Shown here piece by piece: positions 11,948 through 22,326 of a DNA stretch of 64,000 bases; position 1 is the first letter of the stretch, and each line of letters opens with the position of its first letter. Source of the stretch: Panagrolaimus kolymaensis (lineage: Eukaryota; Nematoda; Chromadorea; Rhabditida; Panagrolaimidae); NCBI GenBank assembly GCA_028622995.1, contig JAJQJQ010000030.1, forward strand, positions 1,860,001 to 1,924,000. Direction: 5' to 3'. Both the position numbers and the translations under genes were made by a program. The notes beneath the pieces are model-generated. The model was not told the DNA's origin. It made no database searches and saw only the letters and a program-made list of their open reading frames with translations.

Positions 11948-12333
11948 CACTGAGAAAAATCGAAAAATGTCACACTTTTGGTGTGACAAGCAAAATAAAT
12001 ATACGGTGGTTGGCCCGATAAAATTTTTTCTTCTAAAAAATTGCTCCTCATAATTATTTACGATGCCTACTCAACAGATTTCAAAAAAAATGTTTTTCAA
12101 AAAAGTTATGAATTTTTTAAGCAAAAAAAAGTGTTGTACAACACGTCACACCTGTGTGATAAAATTTTGACAACTTTTTTTTTTCCAATCACAAATTAAT
12201 AAAACTGTTGAGAACGCATTGTAGAGAAGCTAAAATCAGGAAAATTAAACCTTACAAAATTTATTGGGCCAATCACCATATATTTATTTTCCTTGTCACA
12301 CCAAAAGTGTGACAAGCAAAATTTTTCTCAGTG
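11948..12333. mobile_element. Tc1/mariner-type MITE with about 75-bp terminal inverted repeats
   Basis: Ends CACTGAGAAAAAT... and ...ATTTTTCTCAGTG are flanked by TA on both sides (11946-11947 and 12334-12335), the target of Tc1/mariner elements. The inverted arms continue through a TGTCACACTTTTGGTGTGAC palindrome and a GGCCCRATAAA block, about 75 bp with a few mismatches. The 386-bp element has no coding capacity. Its arms contain repeated GTCACAC motifs, and the middle has a further GTTGTACAACACGTCACAC stretch. Confidence 0.85.
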
Positions 12334-12554
12334 TAGTCACTGAATCTTTCCCAAATTTTTATTCTGTTTGCCTCTTTATTATATTAAGCTAAAAATTTAA
12401 AAAAAAAATTTCCAAAATATTTATCATTAAGATTTTTAAAAATAAAAGAACGTTCGCGAGTCTGTTTAATTATTCTTAATTTTTTTTAACGCCCTAATCA
12501 TTATTTTTAAAAAAAAATAATAGACTTTTTAATAAACATATAAAATATTTTAGA

Positions 12555-12734
12555 ATGTGCGAATTGTTTCATTCTAATTTGGTTTCACAAATAACAAAAT
12601 CCGGCCAAATTAATGTTCATCAAGCTATTATCGAAGCATTTGTAAATGGTCCAGATAACTTTACTCGATATGAAGAACACAGTGTGGAAAGTTATATTTT
12701 TGAAAAAACAACTTTGAATATTCGCCTTCATTAA
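12555..12734 (+). CDS. Short ORF of 59 residues after a splice-acceptor sequence
   Basis: ATG at 12555 follows ATATTTTAGA, a good acceptor, so this could be an SL trans-spliced single-exon gene or the last exon of a cis-spliced one. The peptide has mixed, coding-like composition (VHQAIIEAFVNGPDNF, YEEHSVESYIFEKTT) and ends at TAA 12734. There is no signal peptide and I do not recognise a family. A longer minus-strand ORF overlaps it but is low-complexity. Confidence is low because of the short length. Confidence 0.3.
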   Translation: MCELFHSNLVSQITKSGQINVHQAIIEAFVNGPDNFTRYEEHSVESYIFEKTTLNIRLH

Positions 12735-13310
12735 CAATTCTTTTATTTTGTTATAAGATTTAATTTTCATAACAAACAAATTATATAATTTTTGATTTTT
12801 TAAACTTTGCAATTTAATGAATTCCATTAAACAATAAAAATTTGCTTAAAAACCCTTTTTTTAAACAATCACATTTTTCCAAACCATTTAACAAAACACC
12901 AAAGAAAAATAATAAAGGAAAAAAAGGTTAAAATTAGAAATTGGCCGAAGACGACGCATTTTACAATTTTTTGTTTGACCCAAACCTATGACGCACGCAC
13001 AAACAAAGCAATAAACTTGTTTTTTTTTTTCATACACTTTTTTGCATTTTTTGTTTTCTCTTCCTTTTTTAACGCTCGTGGCTGTGTTTTTGTGGGTTTT
13101 TTGATCTTGAGTTTAAACCCAAGCAAGCAGGCGATAGTTTGAGAAACATTTAACAAACAAAAAAAAGTGAAACAAATTTATTTAAACACCTTTGCCAAAT
13201 ATGGTTGGGTTTCTTGCTTTACAATAAACACGTTTTTTATTTATTTATTGAATTTGAATTTGTCAAATTCGAATAATAATAATTTAAGGTATTACAAAAA
13301 AGAAAATAGG

Positions 13311-13318
13311 TATAAAAA
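13311..13318 (+). promoter_or_regulatory. TATA box of the Gly/Met-rich peptide gene
   Basis: TATAAAAA, 79-86 bp before the ATG at 13397. TATA boxes are uncommon in this window and fit strongly expressed short secreted-peptide genes. Confidence 0.5.
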
Positions 13319-13396
13319 GACGTAGAAATTTTAAAGCGCATGAAACAATTAAAAACTTGTGAATTTTTTTCTTACTTTTTTTGATTCTCTAAAAAA

Positions 13397-13939
13397 ATGA
13401 AATATTTGTTTAAAATTCTTGTTACTTTTGCTTTTATTTCATGTTTATTAGCTGTTCCACTTGAAAGAATAAACAATAAAAATGTTGATAATCAAGCTCA
13501 GTAAGTTTATTTTTTACACAAATTATTTAAATTATTTTCTTAAAAATTTCTTTATTTTTTACTGGAAAATCAAAAAATTTATTTAAAAACACAAATCTTT
13601 TTTACTTATTTTCGTCGTTTAACTCTTTTTTCGACTATTAAAAAGAGCACAGTTTTGGTAAATTCTTTGAATTAAGTCTAAAAATTTGATTCAGGTAGTA
13701 GAAAAGGTTATTAATTCTGTTTGCATTCAGATAATCGTCAGCTGTTACTAATCTTTTTAAAAAATTCTTAAAAGTTTTGCCTGAATTTCAGCTTTTATTT
13801 AATCCTTGTGTTAAAAATTTTTTTTAACTCATCATTTTTTAGTATCCGTGTTCGCCGACAATGGGGAATGCCAATGGGTGGATTTGGTGGGTTTCCAATG
13901 ATGGGAGGTTTTGGCGGCGGAATGCCATTTGCTGGTTGA
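13397..13939 (+). CDS. Secreted Gly/Met-rich short peptide precursor
   Basis: Exons 13397-13500 and 13843-13939 (phase 2; GTAAGT donor, TTTTTTAG acceptor) give 66 residues. The first 22 residues form a clear signal peptide (hydrophobic core LVTFAFISCLLA). After a short acidic/Asn spacer comes a furin-like RVRR site and then a mature part rich in Gly, Met, Phe and Pro (QWGMPMGGFGG start). This layout recalls nematode neuropeptide-like or antimicrobial precursors with QWGYGG-type mature peptides, but the exact family is not recognised. The frame stays open for 34 more codons after the TGA at 13937-13939, to TAA 14042-14044, with Arg/Ser-rich and Met/Gly-rich sequence. That could be readthrough, a recent stop, or chance. 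Confidence 0.65.
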
Positions 13940-14044
13940 AGAAGTCGATCAAATAGTATGAGATTTACCAGCATTCAACTTCCATTCATCAATATTATGT
14001 CTGGAGCTATGGATGGTCGAAGCAGCATGGGTTTTATAGGATAA

Positions 14045-16849
14045 TTTTAATTTTATGTTTTGTTAATTTTGACATAGCCATAGTTTCATGGTCTTTCAAT
14101 TGTTATTTTTTAAATTATGTTTCAAATATTCGGGTCATTTGAAAATTTTCTATGATAAAATTTTAAAACATTTTTCCAGGTTTTTTTAAACAAAACAAAA
14201 AATTTGGTAAAAAAATTAGCCATAATTTTTTTTGTTTAAATTTTTAAGTCTGTTATATTTTTTATTTCTGGAACAAAAGTATTGCAAAAAAAAAATTGCC
14301 ATTAAGATTTCAAAATAAGCATAAAAAAGATTGAAAAAGCAACCAAAAAAGGGCTGAATTTTTTTGCTTTCACCAAAATCTGACCACAGATGACAGACAA
14401 TGTTCAAAGATTAAAAACAAGTCCTTCTTTTTTTATGGTGTAAAACAGGATAAACACAAATTTTCTAATCTTTTTTCCCATTTTAACATGAAAAAAACTT
14501 TTGAAAGAAATTTTCTTTTGTGACAAACAAAGTGTTTATAAAAAAACTTTTAGCAGATATTTTTTCCGCCTAGATTTACAAAGAATTTTGTAAGTTTTCA
14601 TGTTTCTTTTTTGAATATTTTTTTGTTTTCGCCAAATTTACTTCCAACTTCCTTTATTTTGTTTCATTTTTGATCAACATTTTTTTTGCAATCAAAAATT
14701 ATTTTTTGTCCCATTTTTTTATCAATTTTTTGCAGCCAAAAAGTAAAAACTACAAGAAAATCAAAAATCACATTATTTTAATTAAATAGACAAGAAAATA
14801 AAAATTAAAATTCCATGAACTTTTTTTTAAAGTTTTCTGTTAAGAATTTAAAACTACTAAAATCCTTATTCAAAATAACGCGTCATTCAAGAGGAAGAAA
14901 AAAAGCACATGGCCAATTTAAGTCGTCTGCACTTTATTTGTCAGTCAACAAACAACAACCAACTTTTTTCTTATTTTCTTCTTCTGTTTGTCCTTTAAGG
15001 TCTCAAACTTCCTTTTATTATTTACTTACTTATTTTCCCAGCCAAAATTTACGATTGGAGGATGCCTGCCACAGCTGTTTGTGTGAAATGGAACACTTTT
15101 TTTTCTTCCTCCTTTTTTATTCCTTTCATGTTTTTTGTTTATCCATAAAATAATTAAAAAAAAGTCTCGTGCTTGAAATTATTTTCCTTATTGAGGATGC
15201 TGTCTTTGAAGTAAAAAGGTCTATAATCTTCTTTTTCTCGGTGTTTTTCTCTTTGCTTTTTATCGCCTGCTTTTTTTCTTCGCTTTATTTTTTTTTTCAC
15301 GCTGTGAAAAATAAAGAGGATGGGAGGAAAAAGAAAAAGCTTTGACCAAGTGTAGTCTAGCCGAAATGAACTAAGAGGATGATGATCATCGGCTGCTGCT
15401 ATATAAAATATGAATGATTTTTGGTGAATGAGAGAAAACAAAATGTATGAGAGAGGGATATCCCCATTTTTTGAATGTGTAAATGTGTTTTTGTTTGTTG
15501 AAGACAAAGAAAGAAAAGAAAGTTCTAGTCTTTGCCATTTTAGCCTTTTTTATTTAAATTAATTAACTCCAAAATCTTAGTTTTCATTTATCATAATCAA
15601 ATGTTTCTCTTTTATTAAAAATTTCAAAAATAATTAAACGTATCAATGGAAGATCGATAAATCCTGGATACTCTAAGTTAAAATTCTCTTGGAAAAATTT
15701 TCATAACGAAATAAAAAAAATATTTTGTGTCTGTCTCTTACTCTTTGACACATTTCTAATATATCTACTTCAATTTTAATATTTTTCTGTTTTCGGAATG
15801 TTTCATCAAATCCCATACCATTATGTGACTCATGGAAGTCATGTTTGATAAAAAATAACTTTTAGAAAATCCTTTTCAAATAGATTAAAATATGACTGGA
15901 TAAATTCATATTTTTTTTACAAGACTTGAAGCAATACAAGTTTTGTAATATTTTTAGAATTTTTATTTTAACAAAAATAGGCTTTAGAAAATCAAGCCTC
16001 CTCAAAGTTTTTGTTTGTTTTGTTGTTGTTTTGTTTTTGTGGTTGTTGTTGTTGCATAGAAACCAAACAAACAAACACACCTTCACCTTTTTTCTTTTAC
16101 TTTTAATTTTAAATAAGCATGAAATTTATTTACAAAATTATTGTTAGAAAAAAAATGAGAAAAACAAATAAACAAACGTGAGTAAAAAAACCCACCTATT
16201 AAATTTCAATATTTAAAAAAAAAATATTTCAAAGTCAGATGTATTTTTTGTTTTGTTTCAAAAACTCATCAATTTTATTTTAATTTATTTTTCCTTGTCC
16301 TAGACTATAGTTTTTTTCCATCCCTAATAAATTAAACTTGGAGGTCTGACATATTCATGTGATTGCGCCCTTTGACCTTTGATGGATGATTATGGGTTGG
16401 GTATCATCAGTCCATTGTCTTCGCTCTTATCATACATATGTTCCGTTCCGTCTTTGTTAACTTTCTTCGATATAATTTTTTTTTATTGTCTCGCTTATTT
16501 GATGCTTAAAGGAGCTTATAAAACTCGAGAAATGGAAGAGGTTTTTAGGAATTTAATGAAAGCTAGAAACTCACGATGCATGTTTGTGGATTTTGTTGGA
16601 AAAATTTAGCTTTTCATCAAAAAATTTTTACTCACAAAGCGAAAGTTTTCTTTGACATTTTTGATTGAACTTTTTTTTACTGAAAACAAAGAAAACTTTT
16701 TTTCTAAATTTGCATTTTCTCATTCGTGTTTTGTATTTTTTTGTTTCGTGAAAAGAAAAAGATGAAACTTTTACAAATTTTCTTCATTTTTTCAGTTTCG
16801 TCAATTACTAAACTACTACTAACAAATTAACAACAAAACAGAAAAGAAG
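14045..16849. other. 2.8 kb without a supportable gene
   Basis: Contains ORFs up to 117 codons at 14815-15153 (plus) and 15154-15507 (minus), but both are poor: Phe/Ser-rich or Lys-rich translations of homopolymer tracts, with no splice context or family resemblance. A 76-codon frame at 16379-16609 has a Met-Met start and mixed composition, yet no partner exon was found. The last 50 bp before 16850 are the likely 5' leader of the TMEM86-like gene. Confidence 0.45.
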
Positions 16850-17862
16850 ATGGCTCGTGCTCTTGCATTGTATATTGCTTTGATTGCTATATTTTATGTT
16901 CAAACTGAAGGCTTCACATTATATCATAATTGGTTGTATATTATATTGTAAGTTCTATTTTTTTTACCTTCTTATCTGTTGCTTTAACTATCGGCTATAA
17001 AAAACGTATCAAAAATAGTTAGAAAGCTTTCACTAAAATTTTTTTTGGGGTGAAAACGCGATAAATATTTGTGTCGATTGACAGCCAACCGATACTTTGA
17101 TTTTGTATTTTTATTAACTTTTTTGACTTTTTTTTAGGAAAACTTTTCCATGTATTGCACTCTCAGCTATCGTATATTTTGAACATACTCCATTGAAAGG
17201 CGATGAAAGCTTCACTCATGCTGTTGGTTTACTTCTTGGTGCTGTAGGAGATTTTTTGATTGCTCTTTATGATCAAGGTATCGTTCCTGGTGCAGTGGTA
17301 TTTGGAATAGGTCATTTATTATATATGTCAAAATTTGCTGGTCGTATGAATCAATTATCTAAAGAACTTTCATGTTTGATCTTACTTTATGGAACCTTAA
17401 TGACTCATTTCTTTATTATTCCAAAATTATCTGAAGCTCCTATTTCAACTATGATTTTAATGATTTATTCTGCAATTCTTTGTACAGCTGTAGTTTTAAG
17501 TGGTTCAGTATATTTTTATGGTTCATCAAATAAAAATGGTAAACAAAATGTAAGTTTTTTTACTTATCTAAAAGTAGTATATTTTTATAAAAGTATACGA
17601 GTCTTGAAATGAGAAAGCTGTGTTTTATGATTTTCAGTTTCAAGACACAACATTATTGCAATTTTTCAATATAACTAATTCTCTATTTTTTCAGGCTGAT
17701 TTGATTCGATTCCTTGGCTATTGCTCTTTCTTCATCTCTGATTCTTTACTTCTTCTTTGTCATGAGGGTCGTGCACTTCCTTATCACCATCTTGCTATAC
17801 TTTCAACTTATTTTGCTTCACAATATATGATTTTGGTTGGTGCTACTCAACAAGTGGTCTAA
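16850..17862 (+). CDS. TMEM86/YhhN-family lysoplasmalogenase-like membrane protein
   Basis: Exons 16850-16947, 17138-17549 and 17695-17862 (phases 2 and 0) give 225 residues. It is a multi-spanning YhhN-family protein; TMEM86 members hydrolyse the vinyl-ether bond of lysoplasmalogens in the ER or plasma membrane. Eight hydrophobic segments are visible, with the family's conserved acidic positions in LLGAVGDFLIAL, FGIGHLLYM and FFISDSLLLL, and the YHHLAILSTYFASQYMI end. Length matches TMEM86 (about 220-240). An alternative frame running back from exon 3 (from 17620) is not in phase and was discarded. The 3' end is about 230 bp from the convergent armadillo fragment. Confidence 0.88.
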
Positions 17863-18095
17863 AAAGCTGATAGAAAAAAGAAAAAGAAAGAATTTCCAGC
17901 AATTTTCATTTCAACTTTGTGTATTTAAAAAAATTAATCTCATTTCATGTCTAACTAACTATTATTTTCTTGTATTTAATTGCTTTTTTATGTATTGTAT
18001 AATTTATAGAAATAAAAGATTAAAACAAAAACTTTATATAACGAGTTTAACAATAACATATGTATCACGAAGTTTGGCACAAAGGATAAAATTTT

Positions 18096-18686
18096 TTACC
18101 AATCAAAATTGACACCAAAAATGCCAACCATTCCTTTAAATCTTTTGTCAAATTCAAAAAGAGAAAAATATTGATAAATAATTTCATTAGCCAAATTCTG
18201 AATTTTTTCATTTTTACTATTTTTATGTAATTTAATATTTTCCCAACATTCATCCGTTACAATAGCTGATCGTAATCCTTTGGGATGTTTTGATAAATCT
18301 TTGAACATACTTTTCAATCCACCAAAAACATAGGCTATAGTAACTTCATCTTGAACTGAATTTAATATTTCACATAATGGGTTGATAGTTTTAATTAAAG
18401 AAAAAATAAATTTATCATGAACTTGAGTGGCAATAGCAGCCATGATTCTTCCAGAATATCCTCGAATATTTTCTTTTTCATGGTTTAAAAGATTTAAAAT
18501 TAATGGAATAAATTTTTCATTTTTAACAGCTTTAAATTGATTTTCATTTTTGTTTTCTACGAAACAAAGAATAAGCTTCAAAACATTTTCATCCAATTTA
18601 TTCGTGAATAAAAAATATTATAAATAAATTAAAATTTCATTATCCAATAATATTTGAGCCATGGCTTCACTTTCATTTCCAAAATC
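18096..18686 (-). pseudogene. Armadillo-repeat (importin-alpha-like) C-terminal fragment
   Basis: An open frame from about 18596 to 18096 codes for ARM-type repeats (FIPLILNLLNHEKENIRG, INPLCEILNSVQDEVTIAY, then a CWENI tail motif). In-frame ARM-like sequence extends further upstream to about 18686 (GNESEAMAQILLDNEIL) but is cut by a TAA near 18610. The coding similarity stops next to a GC-rich hairpin, beyond which lies mobile DNA. It is probably the displaced 3' part of the ARM gene whose upstream part is at 22519-22935. If an unseen splice skips the TAA it could still be used. Confidence 0.55.
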
Positions 18687-18688
18687 CC

Positions 18689-18719
18689 GCCGCACCCCGA
18701 GCGAAGCGAGGGGTGCGGC
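18689..18719. repeat. GC-rich hairpin, 10-bp perfect stem
   Basis: GCCGCACCCC (18689-18698) pairs with GGGGTGCGGC (18710-18719) around an 11-nt loop GAGCGAAGCGA. The GC content is far above the surroundings. It marks one border of the mobile DNA at this locus; a Helitron-type terminal hairpin is possible, but there is no CTRR end beside it. Confidence 0.6.
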
Positions 18720-19100
18720 TGTTTTAGCAATGAGAACGCCCGATCTGCTAACCGAAATTTATGATTTTTTTTATTTCGTGTAATTATGTTGATATTAGAG
18801 GGCTCTTTAGGGTCAATTTTTCATCGCATTGACGAATTTTTAAAAAAAATAGAAGGAAGTATAGAAAAAAAGTGCTTAATCACAACATTTTAAAAGTTCA
18901 CAATGTCCCGCTGAGCGTTGCAGCAAAGTTAACGCATATTCTGGCTATAAAAATCGTTTTCTCCACCCTCAATTACCTCTATGAGTAAGCTAACTTTAAA
19001 AAACATCACATAAAAATAGATGTATGCCGCTATGGAAATTTAAATATTTTGATTTAGAGTAAAAATATCATTGGCTAAAGTTCCTTGTTATACATTTGCT

Positions 19101-19165
19101 GTGTGGCGTAGGCGTTGAAGGCGGTGATGTTTGGATATTTCTGTCATAGGTTCGAATCCCCACAA
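19101..19165 (+). other. Degenerate tRNA-like sequence
   Basis: A-box-like TGGCGTAGGCG is followed 38 nt later by a perfect B-box-like GGTTCGAATCC. The acceptor and T stems do not pair well, so this is not a functional tRNA; it may be a tRNA pseudogene or a tRNA-derived SINE head. Confidence 0.4.
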
Positions 19166-20170
19166 TTTTTTTTAATAAATTGTTTTAATTGAATTGAGAC
19201 AATTATATCCAAATAATTTTTTATGATTTTTAATAATGTTTTCATTAGAAAATATGCAAATTTTTAATAAAATATTCACAAATTTTACTTTTTTTATGAA
19301 TATTAAGTTTCTTTATTATGAAATTAAAGCGAAATTATTTTTAACGATTTTCAATGAAATTTTTTTTAACTAAGCTTTTGGATCGTATATTTTTTTTTCT
19401 AAATTTAATTGGATTAGCATACAAAACTTTTAGGTATTCTAAACGCAAAATTTAATTAAAAGTACGCTGACGTTTAGTTTATGAAAAGAATAAACATAGG
19501 GAACTTTTTTTATTATTTTCGGTGAGTTTAATCGAAAAGTAACTTGAATATTTCCTTCTTATTAATTTTTATTGTTCGTTCGTTTTCGATTACTTTTGGT
19601 CGCAGTCCCAGGGCTACTAGGCTTCGCTTTTTCCCATACATATTATTATTCTTTTTCTCTCTGTTTTTTTGTATCTTATCTTGAAATCTTTTATATTAAA
19701 ATAGGAAATTCACCTAAAAAATTTGCATAAATTAGAATGAAACTATATTTTGTTTTCCAAGCGCGATGAAATGATTTGGGTAATTTTCATATACATAAAA
19801 AATCAGCAAAACATGGGTTTGCTTGCTGCGCAAATTAAGTGATTTAACTATTGTAAGCTTGCTCGATGACTATAACCTTAACTTTTTGCGAATTTTTCAC
19901 AAGCTGGTATAAATTTTTTTTTAATGGTTCAGTTCATTGTTTATTTTGATTCGTGCAAAAAAAAAGTTTTAAAGGCTTACACATGTTTCAATTTTTAGGA
20001 TCTCATTATTGAAAATTAAGTGATTAAAATAGACACGAGTGATAAGATTGTTCGGGAAAAGTTTTAATTTTTATAAAAGTCAATACAATAACTTTTTGGA
20101 AAAGTAATTATTAAAACATAGGCATTAATACGAGTGGCAATTTTGTATTTTTCAATAAAACAAGTAAGAT

Positions 20171-20198
20171 CGCCGACCGGAGGCAGCGGAGTTTCTAG
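20171..20198 (+). mobile_element. Possible Helitron 3' end
   Basis: A GC-rich block (CGCCGACCGGAGGCAGCGG) with a weak GCC/GGC stem is followed by AGTTTCTAG and then host-like T. It resembles the better-formed end at 37640-37667 (hairpin, then CTTCTAG and T). The stem is poor, so the call is tentative. Confidence 0.3.
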
Positions 20199-20225
20199 TA
20201 ATTATTGTTGCAGACGGCTCAAGAG

Positions 20226-20924
20226 ATTAGTGCACAAGATTACTATGTAAAAAAACAAAAGGCTGTTCAGGAAAAAACTTTTAGACGGTTGAAGAGATTA
20301 AATTTTAATTGATTTGGCTTTTAGACGGCTAATGAGATTAAATTTTTTTTATTGATTTCAATAAATTATTTTATATGTTACACTGAAACAAACAGCCGCA
20401 GCACCGTCTTCGATTGTTATTACCCAACTTCTTTACCAACTATTTAATATTGAAAAATTTTTTTAAAAATGTTAAAAATTAAAAATTTTGTTTTATTCTT
20501 GATTAGATAAGATGTAAAAGCAACTCGTATATTCGCAAGATTTTTGATGTAAAAAATGTTTTGGTGTAAATTGAAAAAAATAATAATTATAAGGTCAATT
20601 ACAAAATAAAATTTTTAGTTTTTTTTTCCAATTTTCTATTGTTTTCTGAAACAAAGCATGTTTGAAAAAAGGTATTTTAAGCAAAAAATTTAAATATAAC
20701 TAATTGTCGGACCAAAAATTTTTTTACTGTTAAAAATCGAAGACGGTGCTGCGGCTGTTTGTTTCAGTGTAACATATAAAATAATTTATTGAAATCAATA
20801 AAAAAAATTTAATCTCATTAGCCGTCTAAAAGCCAAATCAATTAAAATTTAATCTCTTCAACCGTCTAAAAGTTTTTTCCTGAACAGCCTTTTGTTTTTT
20901 TACATAGTAATCTTGTGCACTAAT
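20226..20924. repeat. Foldback element with about 190-bp near-perfect inverted arms
   Basis: Arm 20226-20415 is repeated in reverse complement at 20735-20924 with apparently no more than length changes in homopolymer runs. The middle 319 bp has no ORF. Arms carry an internally repeated motif, TTAGACGG(C/T)T.A..GAGATTAAA, twice per arm, with a third copy just outside the left arm (about 20212-20230). The near identity of the arms implies recent insertion or ongoing homogenisation. No clear target-site duplication was found. Confidence 0.85.
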
Positions 20925-21068
20925 TATATAAAGCTTCAAAGACTTTGGAAGCATTTTCTCCATTCAAATATTTTAAATGTGGAAAATTTTTTGTCAAAAT
21001 CTAAAAAAAATGGGTACTTCTATAGATGTGGCCCCCCGCTTTTTTATTTTATTTTTTTATTCTTTTTT

Positions 21069-21138
21069 CGACCAATGGAGGATTCGAACTTTTTGTTCTT
21101 TTGATAGTCTAATGTACTAACCACTCGACCATAGAAGC
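21069..21138 (-). other. tRNA-like sequence beside the Merlin left end
   Basis: On the minus strand the stretch has an A-box-like TGGTCGAGTGGTTAG and a B-box-like AGTTCGAATCC 34 nt later. Stems are imperfect (acceptor about 5 of 6 pairs, T stem poor), so it is a pseudo-tRNA or a pol III promoter remnant carried inside the transposon. Confidence 0.4.
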
Positions 21139-21283
21139 TTGAATTCTAATGCAAACAAATTCAAAGACTTTAAATTGAGCTCTTGAAACTATTTTGGCAC
21201 TCTCCTTTACAATTCGACTGAGATACTTGGATTGAAAGATTCAAAGAAATTTATTTGTATTTAGTAAAAATAATAATAAAATA

Positions 21284-22326
21284 TTAGAGAAAAGCGGAAT
21301 AATGTTCACGAATTTGGTTCCAAAGATTAAACATAACATCAGGTCCTCCAAATTCCTTTCGCCAAACATGTTCTTCAATATAATCTTGTAAATGTTGACG
21401 ATGAGTGCCGAATCGGTCTTTATGAGGACGTTTTAGTTTTTGCCATGAACTTTCGATGGTTTGAGTATGAGCACCAGAATCCGGATCAACGAAGTTTAAA
21501 CTGTGGTTGACGGTTAAGTGTTGATATCCTTCAGGAAGCTGGCCAACGTGAAAATAAGAGCGCCATAAATCTGACATGATGGTAGTCCCGGGAGCAATTC
21601 GGTTTTGAATGATGGGAAGAAGAGTCTCAGCAGTTCTGTTTTGGACGATTTCAACAAAAATATTATTTGAATCACCACGTTCAACCCCTCCAAAGATCCA
21701 CACTTGTTCAGATACCAAACGACCTAAAAATAGTATCTGAACAAGTAATGTGCGGATCAATGGACTAACCTTTATTATATTTTCGACGAGAAATACATGT
21801 TTCATCAATCTCAACAATTTTTCCTTCACCACCCAACATCTTAGGATTACGAATATAATATTCGGTACATACATCACGGAAGAATTGGAGCCAATCAGCA
21901 ATTGTATTTGCGCTAATAGTACTATTATCGTCTCGTTGAAATTGAAATTGAATTTCGTTATACTTTACATTTTCACGACACCAAAAGTAACTAAGTTTAA
22001 TAATCTTAAAATAAATTAAAATATATGGATATTATAAAAATTAAAAAAACCTCTTTAATAGAAAGACGGGCATTCGCGAAAAAAGTATCCGTGAAAAAAG
22101 ATAATTCCTTGCCACATTTTGTTTTATTTTTACAGACCCATTTCTTTTTGTCTTCTCTTTTATTAGCCAAACGCATTTCCGAGTTGCAGATACATGTACG
22201 AGAAGAAGGTAGTAAATTTGAACGAGATAAAAATTGTTCCAATTCTTCATCAGATTTATTTAATACACCACCAAAAAGCTTTTCATATGTCATTCCTCGC
22301 CATTCTTCCAAAGTATCCATTTCCAT
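21284..22326 (-). CDS. Merlin transposase (ISXO2/IS1595-like DDE domain)
   Basis: Exons 22326-22051, 22004-21770 and 21723-21284 (phases 0 and 1) give 316 residues with no interrupting stop. The N-terminal part has a zinc-ribbon-like set of cysteines (CICNSEM and WVCKNKTKCG). The catalytic core is seen as VEIDET (first Asp), MSDLWRSY (second Asp), and HTQTIESSW (Glu), with FGGVERG between, the order expected for the ISXO2-like domain shared by bacterial IS1595 and eukaryotic Merlin. It should bind the terminal repeats and carry out cut-and-paste transposition. The gene lies wholly between the inverted repeats. Intron 1 is only 46 bp with a GTTTTT donor. Coding integrity with near-identical termini suggests a young copy. 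Confidence 0.9.

Larger units (their letters stand above)
18720..20225. other. Non-coding, probably element-derived sequence
   Basis: No ORF of interest. It holds a degenerate tRNA-like stretch (19101-19165), a short CCCAGGG/CTACTAG motif near 19607-19620, and a GC-rich block followed by CTAG (20171-20198). It lies inside the roughly 3.8-kb insertion that separates the two ARM fragments. Confidence 0.5.

Noticed and set aside
14815..15507. Two ORFs of 112 and 117 codons on opposite strands
   Set aside because: Translations are Phe/Ser-rich or Lys-rich readings of homopolymer tracts, with no splice context or family resemblance.
16379..16609. 76-codon ORF with mixed composition
   Set aside because: No partner exon, acceptor or family match; a real exon cannot be excluded but is not supported.
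17837..18112. ORF overlapping the TMEM86-like stop
   Set aside because: Different frame, begins inside the last exon, and becomes low-complexity after the stop; a 3'-UTR shadow.
19600..19625. CCCAGGGCTACTAG as another Helitron end
   Set aside because: The hairpin is only three base pairs and CTAG is followed by G rather than T.
21069..21138. Functional tRNA on the minus strand
   Set aside because: Box A and box B are present but the stems, especially the T stem, do not pair; kept only as tRNA-like.
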